Part shown: positions 45,509-54,436 of the stretch, piece by piece
Numbering within the stretch: position 1 is the first letter of the stretch
Layout: each line of letters starts with the position of its first letter
Origin: Gammaproteobacteria bacterium
GTDB taxonomy: Bacteria > Pseudomonadota > Gammaproteobacteria > Pseudomonadales > Azotimanducaceae
NCBI GenBank assembly: GCA_009837185.1
Contig: VXUA01000083.1
Span: 1-56,370, forward strand
Direction of reading: 5' to 3'
Length of the DNA: 56,370 nt
Notes under the pieces: generated by a model
The model's input: the letters and a program-made list of their open reading frames with translations, nothing else
What the model was told of the DNA's origin: nothing
The model's database searches: none
Made by a program: the position numbers and the translations under genes

Positions 45509-46131
45509 GACGATTGTGATACGAAGTTCTGCACCACCATCGAAACCGTCCGAGTTAGTTCTGTCAAGGGTACACTTGCATCAATCTTGACAATCCGCGA
45601 CTCTGTCTCTGCAAGTTTCAGGTATGTGGTTCTTGCGTTTTCGAAGAAATCGATGGTCTCTTTTTCGATTCGGTCTTGGGTACGATGGGCTCGTCGTTGA
45701 AGAGCGGTTCCGACATCTAAATCAAGATACACGGTGAGATCAGGCCAGTACTCCGCATGGACCGCCTCGGCAAGGTGTGCGACGAGACTCAGAGTAAGGT
45801 TTCGGCCACCACCTTGATAAGCGAAACTAGCATCTGTGAAGCGTTCGCAGATCACCCACGTACCCACTTCGATTCGCGGTTTGATTACTTCAGTTACATG
45901 TTGCGCACGAGCGGCAAACATAAGAAACAATTCGGCTTCAGCGGTTACATTTTCTTCCCATTCGGACAACAATAACTTTCGGATTCCTTCGGCGAGTGGC
46001 GTGCCGCCGGGTTCTCGAGTGACAAAGTAAGGTATTGAGTGGGACTGCAATACTTGTTCAATATTCGGTACGACGGTGCTCTTACCGACCCCGTCGACTC
46101 CTTCCAGTGTTATAAACTTCCCCTGCTTCAT
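45505..46131 (-). CDS. tmk: Thymidylate kinase
   Basis: Tmk phosphorylates dTMP to dTDP. The 208-residue protein has P-loop GVDGVGKST (about 11-19), the DR(Y/F)-type replacement motif ICERFTDASFAYQGGGR, REPGGTPLAE, and a LID region HRTQDRIEKE. It lies directly after mltG, with its ATG beginning at the base after the mltG stop codon, and overlaps holB by 4 bp. Confidence 0.96.
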   Translation of the reverse strand: MKQGKFITLEGVDGVGKSTVVPNIEQVLQSHSIPYFVTREPGGTPLAEGIRKLLLSEWEENVTAEAELFLMFAARAQHVTEVIKPRIEVGTWVICERFTDASFAYQGGGRNLTLSLVAHLAEAVHAEYWPDLTVYLDLDVGTALQRRAHRTQDRIEKETIDFFENARTTYLKLAETESRIVKIDASVPLTELTRTVSMVVQNFVSQSS

Positions 46132-47166
46132 TCAGTCGTTCTGGTTAAGCTGATACTTGCGCACGGCGCGATTATGCTCTTCGAGAGTTGCTGAAAATTC
46201 ACTCGTACCATCTCCGCGAGCGACAAAGTATAGGGCATCACCAGGAGCAGGGTTAGCCGCTGCTTGAAGCGCGGCGCGACTAGGTGCAGCGATCGGCGTC
46301 GGCGGTAGCCCGTAGTTTCGGTAAGTGTTGTACGGGTGATCCATGTTCAGGTGTGCCCGTGTGAGATTTCCGTCGAATGCATCCCCTAAACCATAGATTA
46401 TGGTAGGGTCGGCCTGCAAGCGCATACGCTTACTCAATCGTCGAGAGAACACTCCACTGATCTGTTTTTGATCTTCGATTACTCCCGATTCTTTTTCAAT
46501 AATCGACGCCAATATAAGCAACTCGTAGGGTGTGCTCAATGGAGTGGCGGGATCACGTTGTAACCAAACTTCACGAAGTTCATCGAGCATCTTACGGTGT
46601 GCGATACTCAAGACTTCAGATGCCCGCATAGAAGTTGTATATTGATAGGTGTCCGGGAAGAACCAACCCTCGCCGTGGTTTGAAGGGATTTGTGTCCAAG
46701 TTTGTTCGACTTTCAACCCTGCTAAGGCCGTTTCGACACTTCGGTTTTTCAGATCGAAATCCATCTTCGCTACAGATTCCAAAATATTTAGAAACTCAGT
46801 GAAGGAACCACCTTCGGGCAAAGTGAGCGTTCGAGTTACCACGTTCCCTCGAACTATATTTTGAAGTACGGTTTCTGGCGTATATGTACCTGAAAACGAA
46901 TACTCTCCCGCTTGGATTGAACCCGTGGAATTTGCCATTCGCGCTAACAATTCAAAGTAACCGACGTTTTGAATTATTCCCTGAGAACGTAGCTTGGAAG
47001 CAATGTCAGCAAAGTTGTCTCCAGGCTGAATTTCGAGTGTTTGAGGCTCTTCGATCTCAATTTCATGGTGTTTCCACGCTTCGAAGTGGCAGAACATCAC
47101 CACACCCAAAACACAGACTAAGACCACTGTTGTCGCTATCGTTCGAGAACGATTCAGTGGTCCCAC
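46132..47166 (-). CDS. mltG: Endolytic murein transglycosylase
   Basis: MltG cuts nascent peptidoglycan strands within the glycan chain and thereby sets strand length. The 344-residue protein has one N-terminal membrane helix (about 9-27, IATTVVLVCVLGVVMFC), a LysM-like domain (QPGDNFADIASKLRSQGII), and the YceG domain with the catalytic glutamate in LLILASIIEKESG. ADPTIIYGLGDAFDG, HPYNTYRNYGLPPTPIA and AANPAPGDALYFVARGDG are further hallmarks. It starts with GTG three bases after fabF and precedes tmk, the standard arrangement in gammaproteobacteria. Confidence 0.95.
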   Translation of the reverse strand: MGPLNRSRTIATTVVLVCVLGVVMFCHFEAWKHHEIEIEEPQTLEIQPGDNFADIASKLRSQGIIQNVGYFELLARMANSTGSIQAGEYSFSGTYTPETVLQNIVRGNVVTRTLTLPEGGSFTEFLNILESVAKMDFDLKNRSVETALAGLKVEQTWTQIPSNHGEGWFFPDTYQYTTSMRASEVLSIAHRKMLDELREVWLQRDPATPLSTPYELLILASIIEKESGVIEDQKQISGVFSRRLSKRMRLQADPTIIYGLGDAFDGNLTRAHLNMDHPYNTYRNYGLPPTPIAAPSRAALQAAANPAPGDALYFVARGDGTSEFSATLEEHNRAVRKYQLNQND

Positions 47167-47168
47167 GA

Positions 47169-48401
47169 TTACACTTTGCGAAAAATCAGCGTGCCGTTGG
47201 TACCGCCAAAACCAAATGAGTTGCTGAGTGCGTACTCAGCCGAAATGTCTCGTGCTTCCGTTGGAATGAAGTCTAAGTCACATTCCTCGTCAGGAACTTC
47301 TAAATTTATGGTTGGATGCGCCCGTTGGTCACGGAGAGTCTGAATTGAAACAATAGCTTCAACTGCACCCGCGGCTCCTAATAGATGCCCAAACATCGAC
47401 TTCGTAGAATTGATTGGAATAGCACAATCTTCTCCAAATACCGCTTTGATAGCTTTTGTTTCCGCGATGTCGCCCAGCGGTGTTGACGTACCGTGAGCGT
47501 TAATGTAGTGAACGTCTTCCGGGTTAATGGCTGCGTCGGCCAGTGCACGCTGCATCGCAGCGATCGCGCCTTTTCCGTCTTCCGGAGGTCCGGTGATATG
47601 GTGTGCGTCCGCACTCATTCCAAAACCGACAATTTCTGCAAGGATCTCGGCACCACGCGCTACGGCATGTTCGTAAGCTTCGATTACCAAACAACCAGCG
47701 CCGTCCCCCAACACAAACCCGTCTCGATCTTTGTCCCAAGGGCGGCTCGCGCGTTCCGGCTCATCATTCCGGGTCGACAAAGCTTTCATTGAGGCAAATC
47801 CAGCAACCGCCAAAGGACACGTTGACCATTCCGCACCACCGACGATCATGCCTGTCGCATCGCCGCACTGAATCATTCGAACCCCGACTCCAATGTTATG
47901 GCAACCCGTTGTGCAAGCAGTAACGATTGAAATATTCGGACCACCGAATCCGTAGTCGATCGACACTTGCCCAGCGATCATGTTGACTATACTGGAAGGC
48001 ACGAAGAATGGCGATACACGACGTGGTCCTCGCTCGAGCAACACTTGATGCTGGGTACAGATCATCCGGATCCCACCAATACCGGAACCGAAAGCGACGC
48101 CTACATTGGATATTTCGTTGCTAAGATGAATCCCGGACTGTTCAATGGCTTGAACAGCCGAAGCATAACCTAACTGAATGAATTCGTCGTATCTTTTGGC
48201 GTTTTTAGAGGTAAAGTGTTCGTCAACGTTAAAGTCTCTGATCCGCGCGCCGATCGTAACTCGATGATCCGTGATATCAAACGCGTCAATTTGAGCTACT
48301 CCACTGACACCTGCAACTGCGTTCTTCCAAGTCTCCTCAACCGTGTTCCCGATGGGAGTTAAAGCTCCCATGCCCGTCACAACGACCCGTGACTTAGACA
48401 T
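47169..48401 (-). CDS. fabF: Beta-ketoacyl-ACP synthase II
   Basis: FabF elongates acyl-ACP with malonyl-ACP in fatty acid synthesis. The 410-residue protein has the thiolase fold with catalytic C163 (SIVTACTTGCHNIG) and two histidines in YINAHGTSTPLGD and TKSMFGHLLGAAGAVE. The nucleophile motif reads TACTTGCHN where most enzymes have TACTSGVHN, an unusual second cysteine near the active site. It follows acpP at 73 bp and is followed by mltG. Confidence 0.96.
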   Translation of the reverse strand: MSKSRVVVTGMGALTPIGNTVEETWKNAVAGVSGVAQIDAFDITDHRVTIGARIRDFNVDEHFTSKNAKRYDEFIQLGYASAVQAIEQSGIHLSNEISNVGVAFGSGIGGIRMICTQHQVLLERGPRRVSPFFVPSSIVNMIAGQVSIDYGFGGPNISIVTACTTGCHNIGVGVRMIQCGDATGMIVGGAEWSTCPLAVAGFASMKALSTRNDEPERASRPWDKDRDGFVLGDGAGCLVIEAYEHAVARGAEILAEIVGFGMSADAHHITGPPEDGKGAIAAMQRALADAAINPEDVHYINAHGTSTPLGDIAETKAIKAVFGEDCAIPINSTKSMFGHLLGAAGAVEAIVSIQTLRDQRAHPTINLEVPDEECDLDFIPTEARDISAEYALSNSFGFGGTNGTLIFRKV

Positions 48402-48474
48402 TACGGTCTGTTTCGGTGGAAGTTCGACTTAATGTGTGAAAAGGGAACGCGATAATGCAACAACACCGAGAGCT

Positions 48475-48735
48475 CTAGTCGTTATCGGATTCGGAGGTGT
48501 TCGATATCTGGTCCTTGATGTAATCGATTACCTGTTTCACCGTCGCGATACGCTCGGCATCTTCATCAGGAATCTCAGTTTCAAACTCTTCCTCTAATGC
48601 CATAACTAACTCGACCGTGTCAAGCGAATCGGCACCGAGATCGTCCATAAGAGAAGCTTCGTCAGTGACGTCTTTCAGCTCACTCTTTAGTTGTTCGGCT
48701 ATCAATCTTTTTACGCGCGCTTCAATAGAACTCAT
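48475..48735 (-). CDS. acpP: Acyl carrier protein
   Basis: AcpP carries growing acyl chains on a phosphopantetheine arm attached to S37 in [20 protein letters not shown]. The 86-residue, strongly acidic protein has the usual four-helix pattern and a slightly long acidic tail (SNTSESDND). It lies between fabG and fabF. The 185-bp gap upstream probably carries its own promoter, as for the highly expressed acpP of E. coli. Confidence 0.97.
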   Translation of the reverse strand: MSSIEARVKRLIAEQLKSELKDVTDEASLMDDLGADSLDTVELVMALEEEFETEIPDEDAERIATVKQVIDYIKDQISNTSESDND

Positions 48736-48777
48736 TCGTGTATGGGTCTCCGTATCTCGGTGTTATTAAAACAAACA

Positions 48778-48789
48778 TCCCTATCGGGA
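48778..48789 (-). terminator. Weak hairpin between fabG and acpP
   Basis: On the minus strand TCCC GATA GGGA is followed by ATGTTTGTTTTAAT. The stem is only 4 bp, so it would at most attenuate transcription from fabG into acpP. Confidence 0.22.
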
Positions 48790-48920
48790 AAAGGTATTTT
48801 ACTTTTGCCGTCCATGGAAACTGTAGGGGGAACGGCGGAACTCCCAAAACACTTTGAGTGTTATCGCGATATTTTCCCCTCCCCAATTTCAGTCTCTCCG
48901 ACACGTGATAGATACGTCTC

Positions 48921-49655
48921 TCAAGGCGCGAACATACCGCCGTTAACGTGAATCGTTTGACCGGTAATGTAATTTGCTTCGTTACTCACTAGAAAAGCGA
49001 CTGTGTTAGCAACATCTTCTGGGGTTCCAGCTCGGCCTAAGGGCACACGGGCTAACAAATCTGACTCACCGCGCTCGGAAATTTCTGTGGTCATGTCGGT
49101 CGGAATAAAACCTGGTGCAACACAGTTCACAGTGATGCCGCGAGATCCTACTTCCCTTGCGAGAGCACGGGTAAACCCTTCGATTCCTGCTTTCGTAGCG
49201 CAGTAGTGCGCTTGTCCACGATTTCCCGTTCGTGCAACGACTGACCCAAGATTCACAATGCGCCCCCAGTGCTCCTTAAACATGCCGCGTAACACGGGCT
49301 TGGTAATGCGGAAAAATCCGGTAAGGTTTGTGTTGAGCACTTCATCCCAAATGGGTTCTGACATTCGAAGCAACAAGCTGTCTTTCGTGATTCCAGCATT
49401 ATTTACCAATACCGAAATCGTTCTTTCAGAATCAGCAATGGTTCGTAAAGCGTTTTCGATCGATCGTGCATCGGTTAGTTGCAATTGGACTCCGCTACCG
49501 TTTGAATCTAGACTCTCCGATATGCGATCTGCTCCAGCTTGGGTTGTCGCAGTGCCGAATACGTAGAAGCCATCCGCGGCTAAGCGACTAGCGATCGCTT
49601 GTCCTATTCCGCGACTTGCACCGGTTACTAATGCCGATTTTTGTGTCATGTTCAC
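48921..49655 (-). CDS. fabG: 3-oxoacyl-ACP reductase
   Basis: FabG reduces 3-oxoacyl-ACP with NADPH. The 244-residue short-chain dehydrogenase has the cofactor motif TGASRGIGQAIA, NNAG, the catalytic serine in GSVVARTGNRGQAHY, the YxxxK pair in HYCATKAGIEG, and VNCVAPGFIPTDMT. It overlaps fabD by 4 bp. Confidence 0.97.
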   Translation of the reverse strand: MNMTQKSALVTGASRGIGQAIASRLAADGFYVFGTATTQAGADRISESLDSNGSGVQLQLTDARSIENALRTIADSERTISVLVNNAGITKDSLLLRMSEPIWDEVLNTNLTGFFRITKPVLRGMFKEHWGRIVNLGSVVARTGNRGQAHYCATKAGIEGFTRALAREVGSRGITVNCVAPGFIPTDMTTEISERGESDLLARVPLGRAGTPEDVANTVAFLVSNEANYITGQTIHVNGGMFAP

Positions 49656-50575
49656 TCTCTGATTAATTCTTCAAATGTCTTTCGGTTACTCAAAGCTGTT
49701 GCGGTAACCTCACGATCAATACGTCGCATGAGCCCAGTGAGGACTCTACCCGGACCACACTCCACGAACGTGTTTATACCGTGATCTATCATTGCTCTGA
49801 TGCTCTGATGCCACAACACGCTGGAACTGATCTGTCCGACGAGATTTTGCTTAAATTCCTCTGTGTCGTCTGTGACTGTCGCATTGATATTCTGATAGAT
49901 CTGAAAGTTCGAGTGCTGAAATTCTAAATGTGACAGTACCTCTTCAAGATGTTTTCTGGCACCGTGAAGAAGAGAGCAATGACTAGGCACGCTCATTGGG
50001 ATAGGAACAAGTCGCCAAGCGCCAGCGTCCATACACGCCACCGAAGCTCGTTCGACGGCTGAAGTCAAACCCGCGATAACTACTTGCTCTGGGCAGTTGA
50101 AATTGGCTATCTCTACTGTTTCGTCAATTGAATCACAAACTTGTTGCACGCTTTCATCGTTCAGTCCAAGCACCACTACTATAGCACCCGAGCCTTCCGG
50201 TACCGCGGCTTGCATGATCTTTCCGCGTTCATGCACTAACTGCACTGCGGATTCGAAATTAAGCATACCGCTTGCTACTAAGGCACTGTATTCGCCGAGA
50301 CTATGCCCAGCCGCGGCACAGGGCATCTCTAAACCAAGTCGACGAGTCATGGAGAACAAACCAATCGATGTCGCCAAAATAGCAGGTTGTGTAATTTCAG
50401 TCTTGTTTAACTTCTCCTCAGGTCCGTTCGCGACAATCGTCGTTAAATCTACTTTTATTACGTCGGACGCTCGCGCCAAGTGTTCCTGAATGTCAGTACC
50501 CAGTTCGGAGAGATCAGCAAGCATACCCACCGACTGTGAACCTTGCCCTGGAAATAGATACGCGACTCTCGCCAT
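49652..50575 (-). CDS. fabD: Malonyl-CoA-ACP transacylase
   Basis: FabD loads malonyl groups from CoA onto ACP. From the ATG at 50575 the product is 307 residues, with FPGQGSQSVGML at the N-terminus, the nucleophile serine in AAGHSLGEYSALVASG, the active-site histidine in VPSHCSLL, and CGPGRVLTGLMRR. A longer frame starts 14 codons upstream, but the later ATG matches the family start and overlaps the plsX stop as ATGA. Confidence 0.96.
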   Translation of the reverse strand: MARVAYLFPGQGSQSVGMLADLSELGTDIQEHLARASDVIKVDLTTIVANGPEEKLNKTEITQPAILATSIGLFSMTRRLGLEMPCAAAGHSLGEYSALVASGMLNFESAVQLVHERGKIMQAAVPEGSGAIVVVLGLNDESVQQVCDSIDETVEIANFNCPEQVVIAGLTSAVERASVACMDAGAWRLVPIPMSVPSHCSLLHGARKHLEEVLSHLEFQHSNFQIYQNINATVTDDTEEFKQNLVGQISSSVLWHQSIRAMIDHGINTFVECGPGRVLTGLMRRIDREVTATALSNRKTFEELIRE

Positions 50576-51564
50576 CAATTCAGTTTCTGTGATTGTTCGA
50601 AGTGAGACTCTAAGCATTGCGGCACTTGCGCGATTATTTCGTGCTTAGCCAATGTTAAGGCCGATCGAATTCCGATGTGGTTCGTGTTCCCATGACATTT
50701 CACAATGACGCCCCGCAAACCAACGAGACTTGCGCCATTGTAAGTCTGGGCATTTAAGCTTGTATTAACCTGTTTGGACACAGAATCATTCTTAGCGTCG
50801 TGTGAACTCTTTAGAGCATCTTGAACATGTTGTCGTGCTATCCCCAATGCCCCTTCAATGGACTTCAATACCACGTTTCCCGTGAATCCGTCAGTTACGA
50901 CAACATCAGCGATACCGTCGAATAGCGCGTGCGCTTCGATGTATCCGACAAAGTTCACGTTTGGATCTCGAGCAAGCTCCACAGCTGTGTCGCGCAAGTA
51001 TTGCGGTCCTTTGTGCGCTTCCGTTCCGATGTTTAACAGCGCGACCTTGGCTTCTTTCAGGCCACCTATGGAACTCGCATAGGCACCCCCGATACGCGCG
51101 AATTCACTGAGCAGACCACGACGACGCGCAAGGTTAGCCCCTAGGTCGAGCATCCAAAAGGACCCAGTTGATCGAGTGAACTGTTTTATCATCGCCGGAC
51201 GAGTAATCCCCGGTAATGTCGAGATGATTTGTCTTCCGAGCACCATCAGTGCTCCGCTATTCCCCGTCGACACCAGAGCGTCTACACTTCTATTGGCAAG
51301 TAGACTCAAACCTGTTCGTAACGAGGAATCACTTTTCTTTCGCAGCACATCAAGGAGTGTTGCATGCTGTGGAACCGCAGTGGGACAATCTACAACTCGA
51401 CAACGGTTCGTGGGAAAGTCAGAAAAGTCACTACGTCGTCCTATAAGAGTTAAACCGCAATCTGAGTTGGTATCGATAAAGTCCCGCGCGCCGGCAACGA
51501 TATGAGTTGTAGGTGATTCTGAGCCGAGAGTATCGACCGCGATCTGAAATCGAGCGGCAACCAT
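50575..51564 (-). CDS. plsX: Phosphate acyltransferase PlsX
   Basis: PlsX turns acyl-ACP into acyl-phosphate, the acyl donor for PlsY in phospholipid synthesis. The product is 329 residues from the ATG at 51564. The family blocks VSTGNSGALMVLGR, DLGANLARRRG, VALLNIGTEAHKG, VVTDGFTGNVVLKSIEGAL and GASLVGLRGVIVKCHG are present. The N-terminal glycine-rich motif is unusual, AVDTLGSESP instead of ALDxMGGDxGP, so substrate contacts may be altered. A TTG start six codons earlier has no binding site, while GGA lies 9 nt before the ATG. It lies between rpmF and fabD as usual. Confidence 0.92.
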   Translation of the reverse strand: MVAARFQIAVDTLGSESPTTHIVAGARDFIDTNSDCGLTLIGRRSDFSDFPTNRCRVVDCPTAVPQHATLLDVLRKKSDSSLRTGLSLLANRSVDALVSTGNSGALMVLGRQIISTLPGITRPAMIKQFTRSTGSFWMLDLGANLARRRGLLSEFARIGGAYASSIGGLKEAKVALLNIGTEAHKGPQYLRDTAVELARDPNVNFVGYIEAHALFDGIADVVVTDGFTGNVVLKSIEGALGIARQHVQDALKSSHDAKNDSVSKQVNTSLNAQTYNGASLVGLRGVIVKCHGNTNHIGIRSALTLAKHEIIAQVPQCLESHFEQSQKLN

Positions 51565-51595
51565 GGAAGTGTTCCACAGCAATAGCTATGGAACT

Positions 51596-51796
51596 CTAAT
51601 CTTCTTGTAGATCGTCCTCGGGTATCTTAATCTCTCGTACTTGCCTACCTCGATATCGCCCGTCTGAGGCGACATGATGGCGACGATGAATCTCACCAGT
51701 GTATTGGTCTTCAGTGAGCGTTGGAGTAACTACTCGATCATGCGCTCGCCGATGATCCCGTTTGGAACGGGTCTTCTTATTCTGTTGGACTGCCAT
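51596..51796 (-). CDS. rpmF: 50S ribosomal protein L32
   Basis: L32 is a small protein of the large ribosomal subunit. The 66-residue basic protein starts [20 protein letters not shown], the standard N-terminus, and continues with [20 protein letters not shown]. It has no zinc-binding cysteines, as in most proteobacteria. It is followed by plsX and preceded by yceD, the conserved order. Confidence 0.95.
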   Translation of the reverse strand: MAVQQNKKTRSKRDHRRAHDRVVTPTLTEDQYTGEIHRRHHVASDGRYRGRQVREIKIPEDDLQED

Positions 51797-51825
51797 AAAC
51801 TAAATACCGAGTTAAGTGAAACTGT

Positions 51826-52323
51826 TTACGACCTACTCGCTTTCATCAACCGCCCGATGTTGGCGAAAGGTCGATGTGTTGTTGGAGGGATTGCCTCGGT
51901 GTCCGTGTGTCGTCGCGGACAGGCCTGTTGGTCGTCGCAAGCTCGAGAAGGAATGCTCATAAGAACATCGTCTTCAATGAGTTCTTGCAAGGTAATTTTA
52001 TCATCGTTGACGACGATCGCATCAAATTCGCCAAAAATCTCTCGAGCTTCCCGCTCCGATCGTACCAACCTTACGTCGAGATTTACATTGAATGGAATTT
52101 CTTTTTCCAACGAACAAGCATAACAACGTAGCTTAGCCTTCGTTGATATTTGACCAAAGACACGTACCCGTTCGTTTTCGTCAAGCGAAAACTCAAGTTG
52201 AACGCTTACAGCTTCGTTAAGCTTCCCTACCGCTTCATATAACCGTGGAAACGTAGGCATCGAGAGACTGCGCTGCCACTTACGGTTTGCACGGGCGCAG
52301 TCGCTCGGACAAAATACAATCAT
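51826..52323 (-). CDS. yceD: YceD family (DUF177) protein
   Basis: YceD is co-transcribed with rpmF in many bacteria and is implicated in large-subunit rRNA or ribosome metabolism. From ATG at 52323 the product is 165 residues, with QISTKAKLRCYACSLEKEIPF around the paired cysteines (CYAC, where others have CxRC), the acidic segment, and IVVNDDKITLQELIEDDVLM. A GTG five codons earlier is also possible. The C-terminus (RPFANIGRLMKASRS) corresponds to the usual NPFAVLASLK ending. It starts divergently from maf. Confidence 0.88.
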   Translation of the reverse strand: MIVFCPSDCARANRKWQRSLSMPTFPRLYEAVGKLNEAVSVQLEFSLDENERVRVFGQISTKAKLRCYACSLEKEIPFNVNLDVRLVRSEREAREIFGEFDAIVVNDDKITLQELIEDDVLMSIPSRACDDQQACPRRHTDTEAIPPTTHRPFANIGRLMKASRS

Positions 52324-52427
52324 GACTATCCAAGGCACTTTCGCTGTTCAAGATGATAGAGACAATACAAGATACTGTCAATGTTCGCAGATTGAGCAAT
52401 GGCTTGATGCAACCGAGGTATTAGTCT

Positions 52428-53054
52428 ATGCCTGATCTTGTATTAGCATCATCTTCACAGTATCGTCAACAACAGTTAGCTTCTTTAGGGTATCGATTTC
52501 GTATAGCGACACCAGATATCGACGAACGGCCCCTTCCTTCAGAGACTCCCAGAGCTATAGCACAACGAGTTGCTACGATGAAAGCGCGGGTAGTCGCACA
52601 GAAATTTCCTAAATACGTTGTGATAGGTAGTGACCAAACCGGGGTGTGTAATGGACAACTGTTAGTCAAACCCAATGTTTTTGAGACAGCCCAAGACATG
52701 CTGCTTAGCTTTAGAGGACAATCAGTCTGTTTTTTTACAGCTGTTTCGGTGCTAGATCCAAGTGGTAAGACCTTGTGCGATGTTGTTAAGACCGAAGTTC
52801 AGTTCCGTGACTTTACCAAACGTGAAGTGAATGCCTACTTAACTCTGGACCAACCCTGGGATTGTGCCGGAGCTATAAAGTCAGAAGCTCACGGACCTCT
52901 CCTGTTCAAATCAGTTCGTTCTGAAGACCCCACTGCTATCGTTGGGCTTCCCTTAATTCGAACCTCTGAATTTCTTCGAGAGTGTGGGATCAACCCGCTG
53001 GAGCTTGTTGATGCCAAAACTCTTCAAAATACGACGGAACGGGAGCCTGAATAG
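52428..53054 (+). CDS. maf: Maf-family nucleotide pyrophosphatase, YceF type
   Basis: YceF-type Maf proteins hydrolyse modified nucleotides such as m7GTP and keep them out of nucleic acids. The 208-residue protein has LASSSQYRQQQLASLGYRF at the N-terminus, VVIGSDQTGVCNG with the catalytic Asp, and WDCAGAIKSEAHGPLLFKSV with DPTAIVGLPLI, which is specific to the YceF clade. Its 3' end overlaps the 3' end of convergent rluC by 65 bp, unusually long for two housekeeping genes. Confidence 0.94.
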   Translation: MPDLVLASSSQYRQQQLASLGYRFRIATPDIDERPLPSETPRAIAQRVATMKARVVAQKFPKYVVIGSDQTGVCNGQLLVKPNVFETAQDMLLSFRGQSVCFFTAVSVLDPSGKTLCDVVKTEVQFRDFTKREVNAYLTLDQPWDCAGAIKSEAHGPLLFKSVRSEDPTAIVGLPLIRTSEFLRECGINPLELVDAKTLQNTTEREPE

Positions 53055-53886
53055 TAAGACCATCGACGAACTGAACACTCAACGCATGTAGCAACATGTT
53101 TGGTGACCTGACGCTCCGTTGTATTGCGTATTTGCTATCCCCCACAATAGCATGTCCTTGATATTGGCAATGGACACGAATCTGATGTGTTCGTCCAGTT
53201 GTGGGTTCGATGCGAAGCCAACTCAACGAGTCTGAAGAACGTAGGATCTCAAATTTTGTCGCGGCCGCTTTACCAGATTTATGCACTTCTACTCGACGTT
53301 CATTGTTCGGTAGTCGAAATTTCCTAAGTGGTACTGTTATTTCACTAACGTCGTGAGGCCAGCAGCCTGCGACGATACCCTCGTACTGCTTCACGAACTG
53401 ATGATGCTGTAACGCATGGTGGATTTCCAATAGCGCAACTCTTGTCTTCGCAAACAGTACGCAACCAGAGGTGTCGCGGTCAATGCGATGTCCCAATTGA
53501 ATGTCGTCATCGTCAAAATATTCTCGAACGGCATCGACTAATCCAACATCCACAGAAGTACCTGCGTGAACTGAAATTCCACTAGGCTTGTTCACCGCGA
53601 TCAAACGATCGCTTTCATAAATCACATTGTTGCTCACGACGTCAATGAGCCAACCGGGTACTTCTGCAGTGTTATCTTCTTCAAGCACGAGAGGTGGAAC
53701 TCGAATACGATCACCTTCACTGAGTTTTAAGTGAACTTTGGCTCGTTTACCGTTGACTCGTACTTCACCGCTGCGAATCATTCGCATTATTCGACTTCGT
53801 GGAACAGGCTTCAACTCCCGCAAAAGAAAGTTGTCCAACCTCTGCCCAGCGTGCCTGCGAATCGTGAATTGTTGTACAGGAGTCAT
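52990..53886 (-). CDS. rluC: 23S rRNA pseudouridine synthase RluC
   Basis: RluC makes pseudouridines 955, 2504 and 2580 in 23S rRNA (E. coli numbering). The 298-residue protein has an S4 RNA-binding domain (about 14-65, RLDNFLLRELKPVPRSRIMR) and the RluA-type catalytic domain with D136 in LGHRIDRDTSGCVLFAK. EPTTGRTHQIRVHCQYQGH and NMLLHALSVQF are further motifs. It diverges from rne across 550 bp, as in E. coli. The final codons overlap maf on the other strand. Confidence 0.95.
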   Translation of the reverse strand: MTPVQQFTIRRHAGQRLDNFLLRELKPVPRSRIMRMIRSGEVRVNGKRAKVHLKLSEGDRIRVPPLVLEEDNTAEVPGWLIDVVSNNVIYESDRLIAVNKPSGISVHAGTSVDVGLVDAVREYFDDDDIQLGHRIDRDTSGCVLFAKTRVALLEIHHALQHHQFVKQYEGIVAGCWPHDVSEITVPLRKFRLPNNERRVEVHKSGKAAATKFEILRSSDSLSWLRIEPTTGRTHQIRVHCQYQGHAIVGDSKYAIQRSVRSPNMLLHALSVQFVDGLTIQAPVPSYFEEFWHQQAPAG

Positions 53887-53909
53887 ACCGTGTTTAGCAC
53901 ACTTGTTAC

Positions 53910-53938
53910 TTTACAGATTGGTCTAATGTGTGTATCAT
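53910..53938 (+). promoter_or_regulatory. Probable sigma-70 promoter of rne
   Basis: TTTACA at 53910-53915 and TATCAT at 53933-53938 are separated by exactly 17 bp. Transcription would start near 53945 and leave a leader of about 490 nt. Confidence 0.55.
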
Positions 53939-54181
53939 ATAGTTTCAAGTACACTCGAATGTGCATCTATCTGGTCGTGAAATCGCTTCAAGACATTTAC
54001 TCAGAAGTTCCGATCAGGCCTTTGATGGAAAACTAATTGTCCTAGGTGAATAGATGACATTTTTGGTTTCACAAAAATTTTCAGAAACCCGAGTGATGTG
54101 ATGTATTTACTGCAGTAACAATCAAGATTTCGATCCCGAAGTCAATCAGAACAACTACATTAAACCGAAATAACTGAAGAC

Positions 54182-54223
54182 TTAAACGTGCCGTTTAAAT
54201 CAAGCCGTGGTTTCGTAACCACG
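54182..54223 (+). promoter_or_regulatory. Two tandem hairpins in the rne leader
   Basis: TTAAACG TGC CGTTTAA (54182-54198) and CGTGGTT TCGT AACCACG (54206-54223) are two perfect 7-bp stems with 3- and 4-nt loops, seven bases apart. Perfect stems in this place resemble the structured elements by which E. coli rne mRNA senses RNase E. Confidence 0.5.
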
Positions 54224-54436
54224 ACGCCAACGGAATCAATCAAACTTTAGCAAAATTCCATGACACCCACGAGAGCCACTATACCTATAGCGCCCCGTTG
54301 TATCAGTCGATGGAGTAGAACACTCCGTGAACCACGTTTGCAAGCAGGACCACATAGAGTCTTCGGACGACAAACGATGTAGCTGACTTTTTGACATTTC
54401 GGAGTCGAAACTCGACCAACAGGAAGTTTCGATATC

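Larger units (their letters stand above)
53887..54436. other. rluC-rne divergent region and long rne leader
   Basis: No protein gene is supported; the 97-codon minus-strand frame at 54247-54540 runs into rne. The region holds a good promoter pointing to rne and an approximately 490-nt leader with hairpins. In E. coli the rne leader is several hundred nucleotides long and mediates feedback by RNase E itself. Confidence 0.6.

Noticed and set aside
51674-52123. 149-codon plus-strand frame over rpmF and yceD
   Set aside because: It crosses two conserved genes on the other strand and has no recognisable content.
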